A stretch of 64,000 nt of DNA, from NCBI RefSeq assembly GCF_016937515.1, contig NZ_JAFHKM010000002.1, forward strand, positions 4,273,001-4,337,000, written 5' to 3'. This stretch comes from Cohnella algarum. Its GTDB lineage: Bacteria > Bacillota > Bacilli > Paenibacillales > Paenibacillaceae. A model generated the notes under the pieces. The model ran no database searches, had not been told where the DNA came from, and was given only the letters and a program-made list of their open reading frames with translations. Of the stretch, positions 45,441 to 54,342 are shown piece after piece; the stretch's first letter is position 1, and the number at the start of each line of letters is the position of its first letter. The position numbers were made by a program, and so were the translations under genes.

Positions 45441-47440
45441 TCAGGACCCCTTTTGCAGCGATCGGCGAACTTCTTCGCGGACTCGGTCGGGGTAAAGCTG
45501 CAAGGAGCCGAAATTTCCGTCCGTCGTCCAGGGAAAGCCTCCGTCGCCTCCGACGGCCCCGCCATTGCCGTAGCCGATGCCGTCAACAGGCGTTCCCGTT
45601 CCGTTGCCGGCGTTTCCGCCGCCGCTTGCGGCATGAACGGCGGCGTCCACGTCGATCTGGCCGTAGCCGAAGTCGTTATCTTTGCCGGCCGGCCCGAGGT
45701 CTCTCGCGGTCGAACGGACGATTTCCGCGATCTCGTCGACGCCGAGTCCGGGGTTGGCCGCCTTGACGAGCGAGACGAGCGCCGCGACGTGCGGCGTCGC
45801 CATCGACGTGCCGGACAGGGCGGCGTACCGGCTGCCCGGATAGGTGCTCGCGATCGAGCTGCCGGGAGCGGCCACGTCGATATAATCGCCGAAGTTGGAA
45901 TATTCGGCTCTCGCTTCGCCCGGATCGGTCGCCGCCACGGCGATCACCTCGGGATAAGCCGCCGGATAACCCGGGCGATCGGTATTGTCGTTGCCGCTGG
46001 CCCCGACGAGCACGACGCCCCGGTCGTACGCGTACTTGACGGCATCGTGCAAAAACTGGGCTTCGGCATAGTTGCCCAAGCTCATATTAATGACGTCCGC
46101 GCCGTGGTCGACGGCCCAGATGATGCCTTCGGCGACGGAATAGGTTGTGCCGGCGCCGGTGCTGTCGAGCGCTTTGACGGGCATGATTTTCGTATACCAG
46201 GTCATGCCGGCGACGCCCTCGCCGTTGTTCACCTGCGCGGCGATGATGCCCGCGACGTGCGTTCCGTGGCCGACGTCGTCATCGGGGGGCTGGAAGGGTC
46301 GACGATGTTGATTCCTTCCACGAGGCGCCCCTGCAGATCCGGATGATCGAGCTGCACGCCGGTATCGACGACGGCCACGACGATTTCGTCTTTCCCGCGG
46401 GTGACGTTCCAGCCCTTCTCGGTGGCGATTTCGGGCAAATTCCACTGATAGTCCCCGTAGAGCGTATCGTTGGGAATGACCGCCGCCGGTTCGGTCCCGT
46501 CGTCCGGTCGGGCGGCGCCCGACGTTTCGTTCGTCAAATACAAGTAATGAGGCTCCATGAACGACGGATTCCATTTGGCAAAGTACGTTTTCAACTGCTC
46601 CATCTTGTACTTTTTGGAACGGAACAAATACGTAGGGCCGCGATGGCGGACGACGGTAATGTGCAGGTCTTTCCTAAGCTGCAGCAGCTGCTTTTCCGAA
46701 AGCGGCCGTTTGAATTTGACGACCAGCTCGTCGACGGCGTAATGGCTGACGTTTCCGTTGTCGTCTCCTTTCCGCACGGTCGTGTCTTTGTTCGTGTTGG
46801 GCAGGACCGATTCTACCCGGTATCTTCCTTCGGCGGGATAGGGAACGACGCGCAGGTTTTTTTCCTGATGCCGCTGCACTTCCTCTACGATGTCGGAGTG
46901 AACGAGAGCCGCCACGCCTTCTCCGGGCTTCGTCCCCGGAACGGCGACGACGAAATTCGTTTCGTTCCCGCTTGCAAAAGAAGGAGAATGATAATTTTTT
47001 CCCTTGAGCAGGGCGGCATTGGCTTTCGCCACGTAAGGAGCGGCCTTGCGCTTCAATTCCGCCGGCGCCGAATCGGCCTCGTACGTCCGGCCATCCGTTT
47101 TCCACCAAACGGAAACGAAATGGCCGTGCGTTTTCGTCATCCGTTCCAGCTTGGCCTGGCGCTCCGAGGCTTTTATTTTATTGCCGCCGGAGAGCAGGAG
47201 CCGCAGATCGCGCTCGCTGTCGAGGCGGCTGAGCCTTTCCGTAGCGAGCTTGTCTTGCGCGATCGTTTTGTGTTTGAAGGACGCTTCTCTTTTTGCGGAC
47301 GGAACGAAAGCCCGTCCCTCGTTCGCCGCCGGGGAGGGGGCGGGAGGCCCCGGATCGTTTCGCGGAGGGACGATCAGCGGCAAGGCGAACAAGACGACGG
47401 CAACGGCAAATAACGGGCCGAACCACGATTTGCGGTTCAT
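45441..47440 (-). CDS. Secreted S8 family serine protease (subtilase), with an apparent one-base deletion
   Basis: Exported subtilisin-like protease. An N-terminal signal or anchor (WFGPLFAVAVVLFALPLIV) is followed by a propeptide of about 250 residues. The catalytic domain has Asp in IVVAVVDTGVQLDHPDLQ, His in DVGHGTHVAGIIAAQ and Ser in LSGTSMATPHVAALVSLVKA. The C-terminus is Gly-rich. The frame breaks between the Asp and His motifs: one more base in the six-G run at 46274-46279 restores DPSSPPDDDVGHGTHV and a 666-residue protein. Likely a sequencing error in a homopolymer, or a recent null mutation. Confidence 0.9.
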
Positions 47441-47665
47441 GCTGCGGCACCTCCTGGTTTCGAATCGCGTATAACGCAGGTTTAACGATAGCTTTCAGCA
47501 CAGGGACAAAATTAATACGATCGATTTTGGCGGGAGCCAGTACCGTTTCATTGGAATTTATGGTACGATGGGGGTAAGTTTCGCCGACGTCAAGCCTGCG
47601 AAACGTTTTTGCTTATGACTACGACAACGAATGTGTCCGTGTGAACCGAAAGGAGCAAGTGAGTG

Positions 47666-48166
47666 ATGCCATCCGCCAAAGCCAGGGGCCTCGCCGAATC
47701 CAGCCGAGACAAGTTGAAAGCGGCCTGCGCCGAACTGGAAGCTTTTTTGAACGCTTATGCGTTGCCGCAATTGAACGAAGAACAGGATGAGAAGCTGAAC
47801 GCTTTTTATGCCGGCATGCTTTCCGACCTTCGTCATTTGCTCGTCTTTTCCGAAGTGTCGTACGAAAAGCTCGGCGCGCTGCTGCGCCGGCCGAATTTCG
47901 ACGCGGAAGCGGCGGAAAAAGCTCTTTACGAGGTGTACCACAATTGCGTGAACGCGTTTTTCTATCCTAAAAACGAAGGCTATTCCGAAGACGGAAGATA
48001 TGCCTATACCGGACAAGACGCGATCCGTTTCCGCTTGAAGCCGGTTCGCGCCGTGCGCGATATCGTGCTGAGCGTTTCGCACGTGTATGAGGAACTGCGC
48101 GACGAGCTATCGTATTACGAAAGCGAATACTTGATTCAACGGCGCTTGCACAATCAACAGAAATAG
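47666..48166 (+). CDS. ypuI: YpuI family protein (DUF3907)
   Basis: 166-residue DUF3907 protein of unknown function, conserved in Bacillales. Helical throughout, with conserved-looking EVYHNCVNAFFYPKNEGYSE and DAIRFRLKPVRAVRDIVLSV. ATG 47666 is chosen; GTG 47663 is equally compatible with the AAAGGAG site. It is divergent from the subtilase gene, with 225 bp between them holding both promoters. Confidence 0.88.
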   Translation: MPSAKARGLAESSRDKLKAACAELEAFLNAYALPQLNEEQDEKLNAFYAGMLSDLRHLLVFSEVSYEKLGALLRRPNFDAEAAEKALYEVYHNCVNAFFYPKNEGYSEDGRYAYTGQDAIRFRLKPVRAVRDIVLSVSHVYEELRDELSYYESEYLIQRRLHNQQK

Positions 48167-48257
48167 GCTTATTGCCGGCGAACTTCCTGCAACCCCCGTC
48201 CTTCCGGCCGCATACCGCATAACGCGATGCGCACACTACTACCGGAGGTGAGGCGCC

Positions 48258-48476
48258 ATGCCAAACGGGGTGTTATGCAGCGTCAGCAATTGCTCGTTCT
48301 GGAACGAGGGCAACCGCTGCGGAGCGCAGGAAATCGCCATCGAAATCGACGCTCACGCGCGTTTGAACGCGGAGAGCGAGGAATTCGCCGACGAGTTTGG
48401 CGAAGAACATCAGGACACGGCCGGAACGTCGGCGGTAACCTGCTGCTTGACGTTCAAGCCGAAAAGCGAAGGCTGA
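48258..48476 (+). CDS. DUF1540 family cysteine-rich protein
   Basis: 72 residues. The DUF1540 pattern is clear: VLCSVSNCSFWNEGNRCGAQ near the N-terminus and AVTCCLTFKPKSEG at the end, a set of cysteines likely to bind metal. ATG 48258 follows GGAGGTGAGGC. Function unknown. An overlapping frame from 48227 is a shadow. Confidence 0.9.
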   Translation: MPNGVLCSVSNCSFWNEGNRCGAQEIAIEIDAHARLNAESEEFADEFGEEHQDTAGTSAVTCCLTFKPKSEG

Positions 48477-48614
48477 CGGCCGCCTCGCGGTAGGCCCAAA
48501 GGCGCGTTTTGCGTTTCCTGCCGGCAAATTCGCCGGTTTCGGCTTTTCACGGCTTTCGGGTTTGATGTACAATGTGAAGAGACAGGCATCATTTTCCGGG
48601 AGCGATACTGCACA

Positions 48615-49370
48615 ATGATCGACATGAAAATTTCGACGGACCCGCGGGTCATCAAGGAATTGCTGTTGTCGCAATGGTTATCCGGAGCGGATCCGCTTGG
48701 AAACGACGCGAGTTCCGCGACATCGATTCGATCGAACGACGACGATCAGATCTTCAGTCAGCTTTTGGCGCAAATGCTCGGTCTGGACTCGTCGGCCGCC
48801 AACGGATTGTACGGGGACAGCCTCGAATGGGCCGGTTCTTCCGGGTCGGTCGGCTTGCTAGGATTTAGCGGTTTTAATCCTTCAGGCAGCACGTCCTGGG
48901 GACTGGGAAGCCTGGGCCTGGGAAGTTTGGCTGACGATTTGGGCCGTACGGGATCGTACGACGCGATCATTCATGAAGCTTCCGCGCGCTACGGCGTGGA
49001 TCCGGCCTTGATCAAAGGCGTGATCCAAACGGAATCCTCTTTTCGCGCCGACGCCGTTTCTTCGTCCGGAGCCAAGGGCTTGATGCAGCTGATGGACGCG
49101 ACCGCGCAAGGGCTTGGCGTAACGGATTCCTTCGACCCGGTGCAAAATATCGACGCCGGAACCCGCTATTTATCGTACCTGCTGCGCAAATATGACGGCA
49201 ACGAAATGACGGCGCTTGCGGCTTATAACGCAGGGCCGGGGCGCGTCGACCGGCTGGGCCTCAGGACGAACGAGGACGTGACGGCACGTTTGCGCGAGCT
49301 TCCCGCCGAAACGCAAGCTTACGTCGCCAAAGTTTTGAATGCGAGAATCGGCTGGACTTCTCCTTTGTAA
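48615..49370 (+). CDS. Lytic transglycosylase, SLT domain
   Basis: 251-residue protein with a C-terminal SLT (lysozyme-like) domain that cleaves peptidoglycan glycan strands. The catalytic Glu is in LIKGVIQTESSFRADAVSS, followed by GAKGLMQLMDATAQGLGV and MTALAAYNAGPGRVDRLG. The N-terminal half is Ser/Gly-rich and probably disordered. No obvious signal peptide is visible, so the export route is unclear. The start may be ATG 48615 or ATG 48624. A strong terminator follows. Confidence 0.92.
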   Translation: MIDMKISTDPRVIKELLLSQWLSGADPLGNDASSATSIRSNDDDQIFSQLLAQMLGLDSSAANGLYGDSLEWAGSSGSVGLLGFSGFNPSGSTSWGLGSLGLGSLADDLGRTGSYDAIIHEASARYGVDPALIKGVIQTESSFRADAVSSSGAKGLMQLMDATAQGLGVTDSFDPVQNIDAGTRYLSYLLRKYDGNEMTALAAYNAGPGRVDRLGLRTNEDVTARLRELPAETQAYVAKVLNARIGWTSPL

Positions 49371-49407
49371 CGAAGAACGCCGCTATTATAAGGTTTTATC
49401 CGACGGG

Positions 49408-49448
49408 GATCAAATAGGGATGACGACATCCCTTTTGATCTTTTTTTT
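49408..49448 (+). terminator. Strong terminator after the transglycosylase gene
   Basis: GATCAAA and TTTGATC, with inner AGGGATG and CATCCCT, form a long stem followed by eight T. Confidence 0.9.
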
Positions 49449-49481
49449 CAGCGATTCAGACGTTTTCGGAGGATATTGCGA

Positions 49482-50645
49482 ATGGAAATGCTTTATTTTG
49501 ACAATGCCGCGACGACCGCTCCCTATGAGCAGGTCGTACGGACGGTCGGCGAGCTGATGACGCGGCATTACGCCAACGCGGCAGCCTTGCACCGCTCGGG
49601 TGCCGAAGCGATGAAGCTGGTGGAACGGGCGCGCGCGAACGTAGCGGGCCTGTTCGGGGCGAAAGCGGAAGAAGTGGTGTTCACGTCCGGCGGCACCGAA
49701 GGCAACAACTACGCGATGAAAGGAACGGTGCTCGCGTCCCGCAAACCGACGAAGCATATTGTCACGACGGCCGTCGAGCATCCTTCCGTTTTTTATTGCG
49801 CCAAACAGCTGGAGGAACAGGGCGTGGCCGTCACGTTTCTTCCCGTGGACCGGCAGGGCTTCGTCCGGGCGGCCGACGTGGCCGATGCTCTGCGCGACGA
49901 TACGGTTCTCGTCAGCGTCATGCACGTTAACAACGAGACCGGCGCCATCCAGCCGATCGAGGAAATCGGCCGTTTGCTGAAAGACCGGCCGCAGGTTCGT
50001 TTTCATGTGGACGGCGTTCAGGCGATCGGAAAGGTTCCGGTCCAATGGAAGGAATGGGGAATCGATCTGTATACCGCATCCTCCCACAAGTTTCACGGGC
50101 CGAAAGGCGCCGGCTTCGTGCTTGCCCGCGAAGGGCTGAAGTTGAGCCCGCTTCTTGCCGGAGGCGGGCAGGAGGACGGCAGGCGCAGCGGAACCCATAA
50201 CGTGCCCGGCATTGTCGGTACGGCGCAAGCGCTCAGGCTTACGATGGAGACGATCGAGGAACGCCGAACGCGCATGTACGGGTTAAGACGGAAATTGATC
50301 GAACGGCTGAAAAGCATTCCCGAACTCGTGCTCAATGTCTTGGAGGACGAGAGCCGATTCGCTCCTCATATCGTAAACGTCTCCTATCCGGGCATGAGGC
50401 CGGAAGTGCTCGTGCATATGCTGGAAAAGCACGGGATTCTGATCTCGACGCAGTCGGCGTGTTCCTCCAAAAGCTTGAAACCGAGCCGGGTGTTGACGGC
50501 TATGGGAATGGACGAGCATCGGGCGTCGGGAAGCATTCGCATCAGCTTCGGGGACGAGCAAACGGAACGGGATATCGATACGCTTGCCGAAAGATTGCGC
50601 CTCGCCGTCGCCAAGCTGAAGCCGCTTGAGAGGAGCTTGACATGA
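49482..50645 (+). CDS. Cysteine desulfurase, NifS/IscS-like, partner of ThiI
   Basis: 387-residue PLP-dependent cysteine desulfurase. FTSGGTEGNNYAMKG, the PLP Lys region YTASSHKFHGPKGAGFV, and the mobile-loop Cys in ISTQSACSSKSLKPS are present. It probably supplies persulfide sulfur to ThiI, whose gene overlaps its stop, matching the B. subtilis nifZ-thiI pair used for 4-thiouridine. ATG 49482 is 9 bases after GGAGG; the in-frame TTG 49476 is too close to the RBS. Confidence 0.95.
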   Translation: MEMLYFDNAATTAPYEQVVRTVGELMTRHYANAAALHRSGAEAMKLVERARANVAGLFGAKAEEVVFTSGGTEGNNYAMKGTVLASRKPTKHIVTTAVEHPSVFYCAKQLEEQGVAVTFLPVDRQGFVRAADVADALRDDTVLVSVMHVNNETGAIQPIEEIGRLLKDRPQVRFHVDGVQAIGKVPVQWKEWGIDLYTASSHKFHGPKGAGFVLAREGLKLSPLLAGGGQEDGRRSGTHNVPGIVGTAQALRLTMETIEERRTRMYGLRRKLIERLKSIPELVLNVLEDESRFAPHIVNVSYPGMRPEVLVHMLEKHGILISTQSACSSKSLKPSRVLTAMGMDEHRASGSIRISFGDEQTERDIDTLAERLRLAVAKLKPLERSLT

Positions 50646-51871
50646 TTTACAACTTAATTTTGGTGAGATTCGGAGAACTGACGATCAAGGGACGCAACCG
50701 GCGGAAGTTCGAATCCCTTATGACGGCCAACATCAAACAATCGCTCGCGGCGTTCCGGGGCTTGTCCTATGAACGATCTTACGGCAGGGTGTTTATCCAC
50801 CTGAACGGAGAAGCATACGAATCCGTCGCCGCCCGCCTTCGCGAAATATTCGGGCTCGCATCGTTCAGTCCGGTGCTGAAAGCGGAAAACGAACTCGCGG
50901 CCATCCAGGCAGCCGCTCTCGCGGTCATGCGGGGGCTGGACGTTCCGCCCAAAACGTTCAAAGTATCGGTAAAACGAACCTGGAAGGACTTCCCGCACGA
51001 TTCGCAGCAAATGAATCACCTTGTCGGCGCTCACGTGCTGCGCAATACGCCGGAGCTGAAGGTAGACGTCCGCCATCCCGACACCGAGCTCAAGGTCGAC
51101 ATCCAGGCGGAGGCAACGTACGTCTATTGCAAGGTCGAGCAAGGCACCGGAGGGTTCCCGATCGGGATGAACGGCAAGGCGATGCTGCTGTTGTCGGGAG
51201 GAATCGACAGTCCCGTAGCCGGATGGATGGCGATGCGAAAAGGGCTGGAAATCGAAGCGGTTCATTTTCACAGCTATCCGTTTACGAGCGAGCAGGCGAC
51301 CGAGAAAGTGATTACGCTGACGCAGCGGTTGGCTCATTACGGCGGCCGGATCAAGCTTCATCTTGTTCCTTTTACCGATATCCAGACGAAACTCGCGCAA
51401 AACGGCCAGGACAATCTGATCATCACGCTTATGCGCAGATCGATGCTGCGCATCGCCGAAAAACTGGCGGAACGCAGCGGCGCGCTTGCGCTCGTGACCG
51501 GCGACAGCCTCGGGCAAGTCGCCAGCCAGACGCTCGGAAGCATGAACGTGATCGGACGAACGATATCCTTGCCGCTGCTGCGCCCGCTGGTCATGATGGA
51601 CAAGCTCGATATTATCCGGCAAGCCGAAAAAATCGGCACCTACGAAACGTCGATCCTGCCGTTCGAGGATTGCTGCACGTTGTTCGTGCCGAAATCTCCG
51701 GCGACCAATCCGAATTTGAAAATCGTCGAGCGGCTGGAGGATGGAATGAAGGCCGATCTGGAGCGCATGATCCGGGAGGCGGTCGAGGGAACGGAGACGG
51801 TGTGGATGAACGCCCAGGGCCGGATCCAGCGAAAAAAAGAAGCCCCCGCCGAGGAGGACCGCTGGTTTTAA
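50642..51871 (+). CDS. thiI: tRNA sulfurtransferase ThiI
   Basis: 409-residue ThiI, which makes 4-thiouridine at tRNA position 8. The N-terminal ferredoxin-like and THUMP domains (VKRTWKDFPHDSQQMNHLVG) are followed by the PP-loop ATP site LLLSGGIDSPVAGWMAMRKG. The C-terminal region has EDCCTLFVPKSPATNPNL. There is no rhodanese domain, as in the short Bacillus form. ATG overlaps the desulfurase stop (ATGA). Confidence 0.97.
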   Translation: MIYNLILVRFGELTIKGRNRRKFESLMTANIKQSLAAFRGLSYERSYGRVFIHLNGEAYESVAARLREIFGLASFSPVLKAENELAAIQAAALAVMRGLDVPPKTFKVSVKRTWKDFPHDSQQMNHLVGAHVLRNTPELKVDVRHPDTELKVDIQAEATYVYCKVEQGTGGFPIGMNGKAMLLLSGGIDSPVAGWMAMRKGLEIEAVHFHSYPFTSEQATEKVITLTQRLAHYGGRIKLHLVPFTDIQTKLAQNGQDNLIITLMRRSMLRIAEKLAERSGALALVTGDSLGQVASQTLGSMNVIGRTISLPLLRPLVMMDKLDIIRQAEKIGTYETSILPFEDCCTLFVPKSPATNPNLKIVERLEDGMKADLERMIREAVEGTETVWMNAQGRIQRKKEAPAEEDRWF

Positions 51872-51954
51872 GCGGGTAACGACGCAGAGCGCCCTTGGGA
51901 CGGGGGCAACGAATAAAAGATGCCGGCCCAATCCGGGCTCGCTCCTCGATCAAA

Positions 51955-51990
51955 ATAACGGCCTCCGGTCCCGGGGCCGTTATTTCGTTT
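51955..51990 (+). terminator. Terminator between thiI and the convergent TerC gene
   Basis: AAATAACGGCC and GGCCGTTATTT form a perfect 11-bp stem, with A-rich and T-rich flanks, so it may act on both strands. Nothing else is supported between 51872 and 52085. Confidence 0.75.
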
Positions 51991-52085
51991 GCAGTTAGGA
52001 AAATTTCGTAAATGGCGGCCTCTCGGGACCGCTGATTCGGACGCCAATCCGAGGCTTGTCCGGGCAAACGAATGCAAATGGCCGC

Positions 52086-52793
52086 TCAATCGGCGTCTCC
52101 GCCCGATAAACGCCCCTGCTGCCTTTTCGCCTTGATGGCGTTCGTCCAAATGCCGCCGACGATGACGATGGCGATCATGAGCGCCACGAATGTCCAGACG
52201 GCGACCGGATTGTCGTGGAACAAGCCGCCCAGCCGGGGCTCGTGCGTGACCATCGTCGAAGCGGTATAGGCGAGGACGGCGGCCCCGATGTACACGATCC
52301 ACGGAAACCTTCCGAGCAGCTTGACGAACAGCGTGCTTCCCCAGACGACGATCGGGATGCTGATGAGCAGGCCGAGGATGACCAGCAGGTCGTTACCGTG
52401 GGCCGCGCCCGCTACCGCGATGACGTTGTCGAGGCCCATCGCCGCGTCGGCGATGACGATCGTGCGGATGGCGCCCCACAAAGAGTCGCTCGCTTGAATG
52501 TCCTCGTGGCTGTCCTCTTGAACGAGCAGCTTGTAGGCGATCCAGAGCAGCACCAGGCCGCCGACCGCTTGCAGAAACGGAATTTTGAGCAAGGTGACGA
52601 CGAGCAGAGTGGCGGCGACCCGAATGACTACCGCCCCGCCGGTCCCGTACCAGATCGCTTTTTTTTGCAGGTGCTTCGGCAAGTTGCGCGCCGCAAGCCC
52701 GATCACGATCGCATTATCCCCCGCAAGCATCAAATCCATAAAGACGATTTGCAATAACGACCCTAAAAACTGAAGACTGAATACTTCCTCCAT
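52086..52793 (-). CDS. TerC family integral membrane protein
   Basis: 235 residues from ATG 52793, which follows GGGAGG. The TerC signature FMDLMLAGDNAIVIGLAARN is at the N-terminus and ADAAMGLDNVIAVAGAAHG in the middle, each with an Asp-Asn pair inside the membrane. About seven hydrophobic helices. Members are linked to metal (manganese) efflux or metalation of exported proteins. A second TerC gene lies divergently 131 bp away. I saw no yybP-ykoY riboswitch in the short gap. Confidence 0.92.
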   Translation of the reverse strand: MEEVFSLQFLGSLLQIVFMDLMLAGDNAIVIGLAARNLPKHLQKKAIWYGTGGAVVIRVAATLLVVTLLKIPFLQAVGGLVLLWIAYKLLVQEDSHEDIQASDSLWGAIRTIVIADAAMGLDNVIAVAGAAHGNDLLVILGLLISIPIVVWGSTLFVKLLGRFPWIVYIGAAVLAYTASTMVTHEPRLGGLFHDNPVAVWTFVALMIAIVIVGGIWTNAIKAKRQQGRLSGGDAD

Positions 52794-52924
52794 GCCGGCT
52801 TCCTCCCTGTTGTCCAACTTCTTGCCTACGTTCCGCCCGACAAAAAGATTCGTTTTCGAACCCAATATTTAATAACATAACCTGAATGGCTTGTACATAC
52901 AACGGGTAAGAGGGGGGATTTCGA

Positions 52925-53590
52925 ATGGGACTGGGCGAAAATATTTTGGTTTTTGCGCAAATCGTTTTGATTAACCTGCTGCTTAGCGGCGACAATGCGG
53001 TCGTCATCGCGATGGCCGGACGGCGTCTGCCCCCTGCGCAGCGCCGTGCGGCGATCTGGTGGGGAAGCGCCGCCGCCATTGCCCTTCGCTGCCTGCTGAC
53101 CGTCGGGGCCGTCGCGCTGCTCCGGATTCCGCTGCTGCAGACCGCCGGATCGCTTTTGCTGTTCGCCATCGCGCTGAAGCTGCTTGTCGACAATAACGGG
53201 CACGAGCAGGAAACGAAGGCGGCGGTTACGCTGAAAGGAGCGGTATGGACGATCGTGACCGCCGATTTCATCATGAGCCTGGACAACGTGCTCGCCGTAG
53301 CTGCGGTCGCAAAGGGGGATGTCGGCCTTCTCGTCATCGGAATTGCGATGAGCATCCCGCTCATCATCTGGGGCAGTTCGTTTATGATCAAAGCGCTGGA
53401 CCGCCTTCCGTTTCTCGTTTACATCGGGGGAGCGCTGCTCGGCTACGCGGCCGGCGAAATGCTGCTCAAAGATCCCTTTTGGCAGCGCTGGCTGCCGCAA
53501 GTTTCCGCCCATGCGCTCGAAGCGCTTCCGTTCGTGACCGTTTCGCTCCTGATCGCTTCGGCTCTCCTCCTGCGCAGAAAGCGAGCGTAA
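52925..53590 (+). CDS. TerC family integral membrane protein, second copy
   Basis: 221 residues. Signature stretches LINLLLSGDNAVVIAMAGRR and ADFIMSLDNVLAVAAVAKGD are present. Overall layout equals the divergent neighbour at 52086-52793, so the two are paralogues that may share regulation from the gap between them. RBS AGAGGGGGG precedes ATG 52925. Confidence 0.92.
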   Translation: MGLGENILVFAQIVLINLLLSGDNAVVIAMAGRRLPPAQRRAAIWWGSAAAIALRCLLTVGAVALLRIPLLQTAGSLLLFAIALKLLVDNNGHEQETKAAVTLKGAVWTIVTADFIMSLDNVLAVAAVAKGDVGLLVIGIAMSIPLIIWGSSFMIKALDRLPFLVYIGGALLGYAAGEMLLKDPFWQRWLPQVSAHALEALPFVTVSLLIASALLLRRKRA

Positions 53591-53749
53591 AGTCGAACCG
53601 GCTAACCTTTGGCGAATCTCGCCAGTTTGCGAAGGGCGATCTTTGTTCGAATTTTAGCTTGCCGCCCTAGTTTTTTCTCCTCAATTCCATTACACTAAAA
53701 AGGAATTCGTTGAATGCATAGAAGTTTTTGAAAGAATTGGGGGGCCATC

Positions 53750-54232
53750 GTGAACAAACAATCCGCCGCGGTCGGCGTTCTGGTGTTGGCTGCGGGGTTG
53801 GTCATTTTGCTGGGGAAGCTTGGCGTTTTTGCTTATATCGGTTCCTTGTTCTGGCCGTTGTTCATTTTGATCGCCGGGGTGCTGCTGCACGTCCTGTATT
53901 TCGGCCGGATCCTGCCCGCGATCGCGCTCGTGCCGGCGGGGATTTTGACGGTCGTGTCCGTCCCGCTGCTGATCGGCCGCTGGTTCGACTGGAGCTTGAT
54001 GAAGTACTTGTGGCCATTGTTCGTATTTGCCGTCGCCGCGGGCCTGTACGAATATTACATATTCGGACCGATGCGCAATCGCGCCATCTGGACCGCGTCG
54101 ATCGTTCTCGGAGCCGTTTCGCTGCTCATGTTCGTCATGTCGCTGCTGTGGACGTGGGGCATTTATCTCATTGCGGTGCTGCTGATCGGTTTCGGGGCCT
54201 ACCTCGTGCTGCGCCGGCCGAAAATTTGGTAG
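53750..54232 (+). CDS. Small polytopic membrane protein, function unknown
   Basis: 160 residues, almost entirely hydrophobic with about five membrane helices, e.g. AVGVLVLAAGLVILLGKLGV and LFWPLFILIAGVLLHVLYFG. The alternation of a helix pair with FWPLF-type motifs resembles the membrane part of LiaF/DUF5668 proteins, but no soluble domain is present. GTG 53750 follows GGGGGGCC. It precedes typA but is separated from it by that gene's promoter. Confidence 0.75.
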   Translation: MNKQSAAVGVLVLAAGLVILLGKLGVFAYIGSLFWPLFILIAGVLLHVLYFGRILPAIALVPAGILTVVSVPLLIGRWFDWSLMKYLWPLFVFAVAAGLYEYYIFGPMRNRAIWTASIVLGAVSLLMFVMSLLWTWGIYLIAVLLIGFGAYLVLRRPKIW

Positions 54233-54236
54233 TCCC

Positions 54237-54264
54237 TTGATTTGCGACGATTTTCGCATATAAT
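54237..54264 (+). promoter_or_regulatory. Sigma-A promoter for typA
   Basis: TTGATT at 54237-54242 and a perfect TATAAT at 54259-54264, 16-bp spacing. A small hairpin AAAACGTCGGCGTTTT lies in the leader just after it (about 54290-54305). Confidence 0.7.
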
Positions 54265-54342
54265 AGAAGGGATGTAGGTATACGTCGACTAAAACGTCGG
54301 CGTTTTATGTTGTGATACAGAGAAAACATGAGGAGTGGAATC

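Noticed and set aside
52794..52924. yybP-ykoY manganese riboswitch upstream of the TerC genes
   Set aside because: The gap is too short and lacks the conserved riboswitch sequence; only promoter and RBS sequences fit.
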